From Alphaproteobacteria bacterium (lineage in GTDB: Bacteria > Pseudomonadota > Alphaproteobacteria > Rhodospirillales > Magnetospirillaceae), in NCBI GenBank assembly GCA_015232485.1, contig JADFZP010000005.1, positions 12,910 to 23,851 on the forward strand: a DNA stretch of 10,942 bases. The letters are read 5' to 3'. Positions 1 to 5,905 of this stretch are shown here, in pieces. Position 1 is the stretch's first letter. Each line of letters begins with the position of its first letter. The notes below the pieces were generated by a model. The model did no database searches, was not told the origin of the DNA, and saw only the letters and a list, made by a program, of their open reading frames with translations. The position numbers and the translations under genes were made by a program.

Positions 1-21
1 TTTCGTCTTTGGGGAATTGTC

Positions 22-1071
22 ATGGCCAACGACCAGATCCGCGCAGCCATCTTGGGCGCGTCGGGCTACACCGGCGCCGAATTGCTGCGGCTTCTCGCCC
101 AGCATCCGCGTCTGAAGCCGGTCGCGCTGACGGCGGAGCGCAAGGTGGGGCAGGCGATCGGCTCGGTGTTTCCGCATCTGGCCGGCCTCGACCTGCCCGA
201 GATGGTGGCCATCGACCAAGTGGACTATTCGGGCGTCGACGCGGTGTTCTGCTGCCTTCCGCACGGCACCACGCAAGACATCATCGCCGGCTTGCCGCCT
301 CATGTGAAGATCGTCGACCTGTCGGCCGATTTCCGGCTGTCCGACCCGGCGGTCTACGCCAAGTGGTACGGACACGAGCACAAGGCGCCCGAATTGCAGA
401 AGCAGGCGGTCTACGGACTGACCGAGTTGGCGCGCGACAGGGTGCGCGAGGCGCGGCTGGTGGCCAATCCCGGCTGCTACCCGACGGCCGCGCAGTTGCC
501 GCTGATTCCGCTGGTCCGCGCGGACATGATCAAGCACGGCGACATCATCATCGACGCCAAGTCGGGCGTCTCGGGCGCCGGCCGCGCCGCCAAGGAAGGC
601 GCGCTGTTCTGCGAGGTCTCCGAGGGCATCCACGCCTATGGCATCGCCAGCCATCGCCACGCCCCCGAGATCGATCAGGGCTTGTCGGCGGCCTGCGACT
701 ACCCCGTGATCGCCAGCTTCACGCCCCATCTGATGCCGATGAGCCGGGGCATCCTCGCCACCATCTACGTCTCGATGCGCGAGCATGACCTGACCGCCGC
801 CGATCTGCGCGACGAGCTGGCGCGCGTCTATGCCGGTGAGCCGTTCGTGCGGGTGCTGCCCGAGGGGGTGGTTCCGGCCACGCGGCACGTCCGCGGTTCG
901 AACTTCGTGCTGATGAACGTGTTCCCCGACCGCCTGCCGCACCGCGCCATCATCACCTGCGTGATCGACAATCTGGTCAAGGGCGCCTCGGGTCAGGCGG
1001 TCCAGAACATGAACGTGATGTTCGGCCTGCCCGAGGCGATGGGGCTTCTACAGCAGCCGCTGTTCCCCTGA
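22..1071 (+). CDS. argC: N-acetyl-gamma-glutamyl-phosphate reductase
   Basis: This is the cytosolic arginine-biosynthesis enzyme that reduces N-acetylglutamyl-phosphate to the semialdehyde with NADPH. The 349-residue product opens with the dinucleotide-binding loop GASGYTGAE (residues 12-20). The catalytic cysteine is Cys152 in NPGCYPT. The HRHAPEI motif supplies His213, which lies 61 residues after the cysteine, the spacing I recall for this enzyme family. SADFRL (101-106) and KSGVSGAGR (180-188) are further family blocks. Length is normal for the long (type 1) form. The ATG at 22 is preceded by a GGGGAA purine run about 6 nt upstream. The gene is followed after 19 nt by a carbonic anhydrase-like gene, so the two are probably co-transcribed. 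In many alphaproteobacteria argC follows rplM-rpsI, which would lie just outside the left edge; that is an expectation, not something seen here. Confidence 0.97.
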   Translation: MANDQIRAAILGASGYTGAELLRLLAQHPRLKPVALTAERKVGQAIGSVFPHLAGLDLPEMVAIDQVDYSGVDAVFCCLPHGTTQDIIAGLPPHVKIVDLSADFRLSDPAVYAKWYGHEHKAPELQKQAVYGLTELARDRVREARLVANPGCYPTAAQLPLIPLVRADMIKHGDIIIDAKSGVSGAGRAAKEGALFCEVSEGIHAYGIASHRHAPEIDQGLSAACDYPVIASFTPHLMPMSRGILATIYVSMREHDLTAADLRDELARVYAGEPFVRVLPEGVVPATRHVRGSNFVLMNVFPDRLPHRAIITCVIDNLVKGASGQAVQNMNVMFGLPEAMGLLQQPLFP

Positions 1072-1090
1072 GGTCCGGAAGGAGAGAGCC

Positions 1091-1618
1091 ATGTCCGGTG
1101 TCGTCCTGCCTTGGAAGGGGATCACCCCGACCATCCATCCCGAGGCGTTCGTGGCGCCCACCGCGGCGGTGATCGGCGACGTCCACATCGGCGCCGGAAG
1201 CAGCATCTGGTTCGGCGTCACCGTGCGGGGCGACGTTCACCAGATCCGCATCGGCGAGCGCACCAATATCCAGGACGGCAGTGTCGTTCACGTCACCGGC
1301 GGCAAGTTCGGCACCCATATCGGTTCCGACATCACCATCGGGCACGGCGCGATCATTCACGCCTGCACGCTTGAGGATGGCTGTTTCATCGGCATGGGCG
1401 CCACGGTGATGGATGGCTGCGTCGTCGAATCGGGGGCGATGGTGGCCGCCGGGGCGCTCGTCACGCCGGGCAAGCGCGTCAAGGCGGGCGAACTGTGGGG
1501 CGGCAGCCCCGCCAAGCCCCTGCGCGCCTTGACGGCCGAGGAAGTGGCCTTCTTCCCCCAATCCGCCGCCAACTACGCCGAGGTGGCGGCGGAATACCGC
1601 GGCATGCCGGGCTACTGA
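1091..1618 (+). CDS. Gamma-carbonic anhydrase family protein (left-handed beta-helix)
   Basis: This 175-residue protein is built of hexapeptide repeats (for example GDVHIG, GAGSSI, GATVMD, GALVTP), the signature of a trimeric left-handed beta-helix. Three histidines at the expected places are His67 (SVVH), His85 (IGH) and His90 (IIH). These match the zinc ligands of the YrdA/PaaY/CaiE branch of gamma-carbonic anhydrases. The helix is capped by the usual LWGGSPAKPLR segment followed by a C-terminal helix. The acidic loop of archaeal Cam is absent, as in most bacterial homologues, so carbonic anhydrase activity cannot be assumed; a ligand-binding or other metalloenzyme role is possible. A strong ribosome site AAGGAGA lies just before the ATG. 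The 19-nt gap after argC suggests one transcript. The last 7 nt overlap the end of the opposing gene. Confidence 0.93.
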   Translation: MSGVVLPWKGITPTIHPEAFVAPTAAVIGDVHIGAGSSIWFGVTVRGDVHQIRIGERTNIQDGSVVHVTGGKFGTHIGSDITIGHGAIIHACTLEDGCFIGMGATVMDGCVVESGAMVAAGALVTPGKRVKAGELWGGSPAKPLRALTAEEVAFFPQSAANYAEVAAEYRGMPGY

Positions 1619-1995
1619 AGCTCCCAGCTTCCGTCCGGCATCCGGCAGGCGACGCCCCACACTTCCTCGAGGCGACCGCCGATTCTGACCAGCGTCGCAT
1701 ACTCGCGGCAGTGCAGGCCGCGCCAATGGGTGACCGGCGGCCCCCAACGCGGGGTGAACGGGACGGGGGGAAGCTGCCGGGCCGGCTGCCCCCAGACCCG
1801 GCGATCGCAGTCGATCAACTCGCGATAGCCATGGCCGGTCCAGCGGCGCTCGATGCGGCAGCCGCGCAGATCCGGTCCACCCTTGCCGAAGCCATACCCG
1901 CGGCCGAAGCCCTCGTTCCTCCACGAATCGGCATCGGCGGGAGCCGCGCCGAGCAGCGGCGGCAGGGCGGCGAGAGCGACGAGAAGGCGTTTCAT
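1612..1995 (-). CDS. Small secreted protein with 17-kDa surface-antigen-like C-terminus
   Basis: The 127-residue product has a clear signal peptide: MKRLL, then an Ala/Leu-rich core, with likely cleavage around residues 18-23. A Gly-rich stretch (29-40) follows, then a Pro/Trp-rich middle. The C-terminal segment (about 96-125) has the pattern CREY-(8)-GGR-(8)-ACRMPDGSW. I recognise this pattern from the RT0821/Lpp0805 and 17-kDa surface-antigen group (PF16998-like), where it ends outer-membrane or periplasmic lipoproteins. No lipobox cysteine is visible. Four cysteines remain (46, 63, 96, 117), enough for two disulfides in the periplasm. The start is supported by GGAG about 8 nt upstream of the ATG. 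The gene diverges from the AI-2E-family gene and converges on the carbonic anhydrase gene with a 7-nt tail overlap. Function unknown; the family link is by eye. Confidence 0.72.
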   Translation of the reverse strand: MKRLLVALAALPPLLGAAPADADSWRNEGFGRGYGFGKGGPDLRGCRIERRWTGHGYRELIDCDRRVWGQPARQLPPVPFTPRWGPPVTHWRGLHCREYATLVRIGGRLEEVWGVACRMPDGSWELQ

Positions 1996-2103
1996 GGCGG
2001 GCTCCAGCGGGGCGGACGCGCCTCATTTGGGCGTGGCCGGCGGCGCCCGCCACCTCGACCGAAGAGGCAAGGCGCGACTCGACGCGACGGGTGTTCACGC
2101 GGC

Positions 2104-3120
2104 ATGGAGCAGCGCGAGTTTCATCGTCGCGTGACGTTCGTCGCCGCGTTGGCGATCGGCGCCGCACTGGTCTTCCAGCTACGCGGGCTGCTGCTGCTGG
2201 TGTTTGGCGGCATTCTGCTGGCGGTCGCCCTGGATGGCATGGCCGAAGCGCTGGCGCGCCGGTCGGGTATCGCGCGGCGATGGGCGCTGGCCGTGGTCGT
2301 GGTGCTGCTGCTTACGCTGCTGGGGGCCAGTTCCGCGCTGATCGGGGCGCAGGTTGCCTCGCAGATCTCGGGCCTGGCCGACCAGGTGACGCGCGCCGTA
2401 GAGGGCTTTTCCGAATCGTTGCGCGGCACCGGCATCGGCCGCGTGATCCTGCGCCAGCTCGAGGAGGCGCGGCCCGAGAACATGCTCAATTCGGGCATTT
2501 TCGGCCAGATGACCGGCGTGGCGTCGTCGACCCTGGGGGTGCTGATGGACGTGCTGATCCTGGTGGTGATCGGCCTTTACTTCGCCGCGACGCCCGCCCG
2601 CCAGGCCGAGGGGGCGGTGCGGCTGGTGCCGCCCACCCACCGCGCCCGCGCCCGCGAGCTGCTGGGCGTCACCGGCCGCTCGTTGCGCCGCTATCTGCTG
2701 GGCAAGCTGGCGGCGATGACCCTGGTGGCCGTGCTGGTCGGCACCGGGTTGGCGCTGATCGGGGTGCCGTTTCCCATCGCGCTCGGCATTCTGGCCGGAC
2801 TGCTCGACTTCGTGCCGATCTTCGGGCCGATCGTCGCCGCCGTCCCGGCGCTGCTGCTGGCCATCGGGCAGGGGGGGCGGCAGACGTTGCTGGTGGCGGC
2901 GCTGTTCCTGGCGGTCCAGCAGCTCGAGGGCTATTTCGTCCTGCCGCTGATCGAGAAGCGCGCGGTTCACGTGCCGCCGGTCCTCACGGTGATCTCGGTG
3001 GTCGGCATGGGCGTGCTGCTCGGCTTGCCGGGCACCATCCTGGCCGAACCGCTGACCGTGGTCATGGTCGTTTGGGTCAGGAAGATCTGGATCGAATGGA
3101 CGCTGGGCGAGACCGGCTGA
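2104..3120 (+). CDS. AI-2E/PerM family inner-membrane transporter
   Basis: The 338-residue polytopic protein has hydrophobic segments near residues 11-44 (two), 60-84, 140-162, 198-222, 225-254, 258-275 and 292-325. A soluble, helical loop lies between segments three and four (about 85-138). That layout is typical of the AI-2E (PerM/TqsA/YdiK) family, and the family motif DFVPIFGPI is at 235-243, with PLIEKRAVHVPPVL at 281-294. Family members include TqsA (autoinducer-2 export) and sodium/proton antiporters, so the substrate cannot be read from the sequence. The reading frame is open far upstream (from about 1495) but that part is the shadow of other genes. I chose the ATG at 2104 because it gives a short cytoplasmic N-terminus before the first membrane segment, the usual form; its ribosome site is weak. 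A candidate terminator overlaps the stop. Confidence 0.9.
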   Translation: MEQREFHRRVTFVAALAIGAALVFQLRGLLLLVFGGILLAVALDGMAEALARRSGIARRWALAVVVVLLLTLLGASSALIGAQVASQISGLADQVTRAVEGFSESLRGTGIGRVILRQLEEARPENMLNSGIFGQMTGVASSTLGVLMDVLILVVIGLYFAATPARQAEGAVRLVPPTHRARARELLGVTGRSLRRYLLGKLAAMTLVAVLVGTGLALIGVPFPIALGILAGLLDFVPIFGPIVAAVPALLLAIGQGGRQTLLVAALFLAVQQLEGYFVLPLIEKRAVHVPPVLTVISVVGMGVLLGLPGTILAEPLTVVMVVWVRKIWIEWTLGETG

Positions 3121-3143
3121 GGATGAGGCGCCGGTTTCCTTTG
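3110..3143 (+). terminator. Weak intrinsic terminator after the AI-2E-family gene
   Basis: Bases 3110-3117 (AGACCGGC) pair with 3130-3137 (GCCGGTTT) in an 8-bp stem that includes one G-U pair. The loop is 12 nt, and a T-rich stretch TTTCCTTT follows. The stem starts inside the last codons of the membrane-protein gene and precedes a separate candidate promoter at 3141-3170. The long loop and interrupted T-run make it weak. Confidence 0.35.
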
Positions 3144-3170
3144 CGGATGGCGTTCCGAACGGGCTACAGT
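3141..3170 (+). promoter_or_regulatory. Candidate sigma-70-type promoter for the 61-residue gene
   Basis: TTGCGG (3141-3146) and TACAGT (3165-3170) are separated by 18 nt, giving a plausible housekeeping -35/-10 pair. It would start transcription near 3177 and leave a leader of about 46 nt before the ATG at 3223. Matching is partial, so this is a prediction only. Confidence 0.4.
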
Positions 3171-3189
3171 CTGGGGGGAGGGCCGAGGT

Positions 3190-3205
3190 CGCGCCTTCGG
3201 GCGCG
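3190..3205 (+). promoter_or_regulatory. UUCG-tetraloop hairpin in the mRNA leader
   Basis: CGCGCC (3190-3195), the loop TTCG (3196-3199) and GGCGCG (3200-3205) form a perfect 6-bp stem closed by C-G over a UUCG loop, a very stable RNA tetraloop class. It ends 4 nt before the ribosome site GGAGG (3210-3214) of the 61-residue gene. It could block upstream pairing to keep the ribosome site open, protect the 5' end, or modulate translation. No T-run follows, so it is not a terminator. Confidence 0.5.
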
Positions 3206-3222
3206 CACTGGAGGCATTTGAC

Positions 3223-3408
3223 ATGCGGGTTAAAGTGGTCTGCAAGGCGCCAGGAAAAGACTTCACCGTCGAAGGTGCGCCAGACGGTATCGGCATTCAC
3301 AAAAGCGGGAATGCCATCCTGATCTTCAAGAAGCAGGGCGTCGCCGTCGAATTGGATCGCGAGGTTTCTCTGGCGCTCGCGCGTCTGTTCACCGAGGGCG
3401 GCAACTAA
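3223..3408 (+). CDS. Unrecognised 61-residue conserved-looking small protein
   Basis: I do not recognise this family. The product (MRVKVVCKAP...FTEGGN) is soluble and basic in its first half. It shows alternating hydrophobic residues (KVVC, AILIFKK, VAVEL) that suggest a small beta-sheet, followed by a short C-terminal helix (about 47-57). It has one cysteine (Cys7), no signal peptide and no membrane segment. Support for a real gene is good: a GGAGG ribosome site (3210-3214) stands 8 nt before the ATG, a promoter-like pair lies upstream, and the gene fits exactly between the AI-2E-family gene and the rnd stop, with a 9-nt convergent gap. Function unknown; its position next to ribonuclease D is not evidence of a shared role. 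Confidence 0.72.
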   Translation: MRVKVVCKAPGKDFTVEGAPDGIGIHKSGNAILIFKKQGVAVELDREVSLALARLFTEGGN

Positions 3409-3417
3409 TACCCGGAA

Positions 3418-4581
3418 TCACTCATCGGTCAGGGGAACGAGTCGCATCCTCTTGCCGTCGGGGGCGAGCGCCAAGCCGATGCGGCCGTGCTTGAGGCGCA
3501 GGGCGTCTTCGCCGAACACCTGACGGCGCCAACCATGCAGGGCGGGGACGGGCGCCTCGTCGTCGGCGGCGATCGCGTCGATGTCCGAGGACGACGCGAC
3601 CAGCTTCGACGCCACGTCGTGCTCGTCGCATTTCAGCTTCAGCAGCACCTTGAGCAGATCGACCACCGGCCCCATGCCGCGCGGCAGATCGACGCGCTCG
3701 GGCGGGGTCGGGCATTGCTCCTCGGGCAGGGCCTGGGCGCGCGTCACGGCGGCCAGCATGGCTTGGCCGAAACGGCCCTCGGCGGTGCCGCGCGACATGC
3801 CGCGGGTGCGCGCCAGATCATCGACGGTGGTCGGCGCGCTGGCGGCGATCTCCATCAGCGCCTCGTCGCGCACCAGGCGCTGGCGTGGCAAATCCTTCTC
3901 GCGCGCCTCGCGCTCGCGCCATGCGGCCAGTTCCCGCAGGATGGCCAGGAAGCGCGGGCTGGACGAGCGCGGCTTCAGGCGGCGCCACGAATCCTCGGGA
4001 TCGCCGTCATAGGTGACGGGGTCGGTGAGTTGGGCCATCTCCTCGTCCAGCCAGGACAGCCGGCCGTTGCGGTCGAGTCGGCGGCGCAGCTTCTCGTAGG
4101 CGACCCGCAGATGGGTCACGTCGGACAGCGCGTAATGGAGTTGGCGATCGGTTAGCGGCCGCTGCATCCAGTCGGTGAAGCGCAGCGACTTGTCGATGCG
4201 GGCGCGGGCCAGTTGCGCCGCCAGGGTCTCGTAACCCACCGCGTCGCCAAAGCCGCACACCATCGCCGCCACTTGCGTGTCGAACAGGGGCGCCGGGATC
4301 TTGCCCGACAGGTGATGGAAAATCTCGATGTCCTGGCGCGCCGCGTGGAACACCTTCAGCACCGCCGGATTGGCCAGCAGTTCGAACAGCGGCGCGAGGT
4401 CCATGCCCTCGGCCAGCGGATCGACCGCCACGGCCTCGTCCGGCCCGGCCACCTGGACCAGGCAAAGCTGTGGCCAATACGTCTTTTCACGCATGAATTC
4501 GGTGTCGACGGTTATGAACGACGCCGTGGACAGGCGGGTGCAGAGCGCGGCCAATTCGGCCGAATCAGTAATTAAAGTCAT
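3418..4581 (-). CDS. rnd: Ribonuclease D
   Basis: This is a 3'-5' exoribonuclease that trims tRNA precursors and other structured RNAs. The 387-residue product carries a complete DEDDy active site: Asp26 and Glu28 in VDTEFMRE (Exo I), Asp84 in HAARQDIE (Exo II), and Tyr150 with Asp154 in YALSDVTHL (Exo III). An HRDC-type helical domain follows at about 208-288. The C-terminal region (about 300-385) is the second HRDC-like part of the RNase D family. Length is usual. The ATG at 4581 begins directly at the Exo I beta-strand, with no visible ribosome site, and a promoter-like pair places the transcription start on or next to this ATG (separate entry). It is divergent from the unknown gene at 4690. 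In many alphaproteobacteria rnd sits beside aspS, as here with one gene between. Confidence 0.96.
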   Translation of the reverse strand: MTLITDSAELAALCTRLSTASFITVDTEFMREKTYWPQLCLVQVAGPDEAVAVDPLAEGMDLAPLFELLANPAVLKVFHAARQDIEIFHHLSGKIPAPLFDTQVAAMVCGFGDAVGYETLAAQLARARIDKSLRFTDWMQRPLTDRQLHYALSDVTHLRVAYEKLRRRLDRNGRLSWLDEEMAQLTDPVTYDGDPEDSWRRLKPRSSSPRFLAILRELAAWREREAREKDLPRQRLVRDEALMEIAASAPTTVDDLARTRGMSRGTAEGRFGQAMLAAVTRAQALPEEQCPTPPERVDLPRGMGPVVDLLKVLLKLKCDEHDVASKLVASSSDIDAIAADDEAPVPALHGWRRQVFGEDALRLKHGRIGLALAPDGKRMRLVPLTDE

Positions 4582-4588
4582 GACGATG

Positions 4589-4618
4589 CTTGTACACGCT
4601 CGGACGATGGGGGCGCAA
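4589..4618 (-). promoter_or_regulatory. Candidate promoter of rnd, implying leaderless mRNA
   Basis: Read on the minus strand, TTGCGC (4618-4613) and TACAAG (4594-4589) are 18 nt apart. The -10 box ends 7 nt before the A of the rnd ATG (4581). Transcription would begin at the start codon or a base or two from it. No Shine-Dalgarno sequence is present between the two, which agrees with a leaderless transcript. Prediction from spacing only. Confidence 0.4.
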
Positions 4619-4630
4619 GGCGCAGCAGGG

Positions 4631-4660
4631 TTGACAAGGCCGCTTTCGTTTCACCACTGT
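4631..4660 (+). promoter_or_regulatory. Possible promoter for the 377-residue gene
   Basis: A perfect TTGACA (4631-4636) lies in the divergent rnd/unknown-gene spacer. The best downstream -10 is poor: CACTGT (4655-4660) at an 18-nt spacing. A start near 4667 would leave a leader of about 20 nt before the ATG at 4690. The -35 match is good but the weak -10 keeps this uncertain. Confidence 0.3.
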
Positions 4661-4689
4661 ACCCGGGGCGGAACTGCCGGGCGGATTTG

Positions 4690-5823
4690 ATGACGAACAG
4701 GGCGGACGACGCGGCGCAAGCCGCCGAGAAATTCCTGCCGAGGCTGCCGGCCTCGGTCGAACTCGACCCCGAGGTCAAGAAGCGGGTGATCGGCGGCGTC
4801 AAGGCGATGCTGGTCCGCTTGCAGCAGGCGGGCTTCGTGCGCCCGGCCGAATACGGCGCGGTGATCGGCAACGCGTCCACGCTTCTCGAATTCGTCAACG
4901 CCTACCGGGCGCATCGCGACCAGGGCGCCGAGATCGCCAAGGATGCCCAGGGCGCCCCGGTGGGCGACGACTGGACGCCCTTGGCGTGCGGCGTCAATTT
5001 GGCCCAGGTCGAGCAGATGCTGGTCTTCACCTGCGCCAAGCGCATGTTCGCCGAGGCCGAGGGCAAGCCCAAGGCGGCGGCCCCGGTCGCCGACAAGGGC
5101 GGGCTGTTCCGCAAGAAGCCCGACGCCGTCGCCGCTCCGCAGAAGACCGATGGCGACCGCAAGCTCGACGAGTTGAAGCATTGGATCGCCTTCGCCTGGC
5201 AACTGCCTTTGATCAAATACTATTTCTTCCTGTTCGAGCGCGGGCAATTGGCCGAGCTGGGCCGCGACATCACGCTGTTCCGCACCCAGGACGAGCTTCA
5301 GATGATCGCCAGCTTCGACGTCGTCAAACTGCGCAAGGCGCGCAAGGTGGCGGGTTTCGACTTCACCCGCGCCCTGGCCGCCGATCCCCGCTGCGTCTAT
5401 GGCCTGAACTGGTGGGGCGAGCGGCGCTATCCCTTGTTCCTCGAGGCGATGCGCGATCGCGTCTGGCACTTCTATGCGCGCGACGAGGACTATTTCGAAT
5501 TGGTCGAGGAGGTCGATCGCGAGCGGGTGATGGTTTATGGCCCGCTGCTCGCCGATCTGGCGCCCGAGGCGCTGACCGCGCTCAATCGCTTGGCCATCGA
5601 CCGGCTGCCGCTGTTCCTGTCGACCTTCCTTGCGGAACTGGGCAAGGGCAGCGAAAGGCTGCTGGCCGATTCCGGTTTCGCCCGCAATCATCTCGATCCG
5701 ATCTGCCGCACCTTCGCCGACCACGAGTTGGAGAAGGACAAGTTCGTCGAGGTCGTCGCCCTGAAATGCAAGGCGCTGGAACTGACCCTGGCGGGGCCGG
5801 CCAGAGCCCTGCACAAGGGCTGA
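4690..5823 (+). CDS. Unrecognised 377-residue soluble protein between rnd and aspS
   Basis: I do not recognise this family. The protein is cytosolic by appearance, with no signal peptide or membrane segment, and mostly alpha-helical. A first helical part (about 10-122) is followed by a Lys/Ala/Pro-rich linker (about 123-157), then a larger part rich in aromatic residues (160-377) with blocks such as WIAFAWQLPL (165-174), YYFFLFERGQ (177-186), CVYGLNWWGERRYP (235-248) and DEDYFELVEEVDRERVM (265-281). Cysteines are few and scattered. The start is either TTG 4687 or ATG 4690; I chose the ATG, which has a GGCGGA run close upstream. The gene is divergent from rnd and 82 nt before aspS, in the same direction. 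Codon use looks like its neighbours. The two-part layout suggests a scaffold or regulatory protein, but that is a guess. Confidence 0.85.
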   Translation: MTNRADDAAQAAEKFLPRLPASVELDPEVKKRVIGGVKAMLVRLQQAGFVRPAEYGAVIGNASTLLEFVNAYRAHRDQGAEIAKDAQGAPVGDDWTPLACGVNLAQVEQMLVFTCAKRMFAEAEGKPKAAAPVADKGGLFRKKPDAVAAPQKTDGDRKLDELKHWIAFAWQLPLIKYYFFLFERGQLAELGRDITLFRTQDELQMIASFDVVKLRKARKVAGFDFTRALAADPRCVYGLNWWGERRYPLFLEAMRDRVWHFYARDEDYFELVEEVDRERVMVYGPLLADLAPEALTALNRLAIDRLPLFLSTFLAELGKGSERLLADSGFARNHLDPICRTFADHELEKDKFVEVVALKCKALELTLAGPARALHKG

Positions 5824-5836
5824 TCGGACCACCAAA

Positions 5837-5856
5837 GCCGCCTTGACAAAGGCGGT
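5837..5856 (+). terminator. Hairpin between the 377-residue gene and aspS, containing TTGACA
   Basis: CCGCCTT (5838-5844) and AAGGCGG (5849-5855) form a perfect 7-bp stem with a GACA loop, extended by one G-U pair. It lies 14 nt after the upstream stop. A T-run (TTTTT, 5868-5872) begins 12 nt after the stem, too far for a classic intrinsic terminator. The stem and loop also contain a perfect TTGACA (5843-5848), with CTTTTT as a poor -10 at 18 nt. It may therefore be a terminator, an aspS promoter element, or both. Confidence 0.3.
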
Positions 5857-5905
5857 CCCGCATGCGCTTTTTCCGCCGACATGCGCCCCGGAAAGGACTA
5901 AACCC

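Noticed and set aside
1495..2103. In-frame upstream extension of the AI-2E-family protein
   Set aside because: It overlaps two other genes and would put a long Arg/Gly-rich segment before the first membrane helix; the ATG at 2104 gives the family's usual form.
977..3300. Several overlapping long frames around argC's end, the small secreted gene and the AI-2E-family gene
   Set aside because: They are Arg/Pro/Ala-rich shadows of the genes in other frames.
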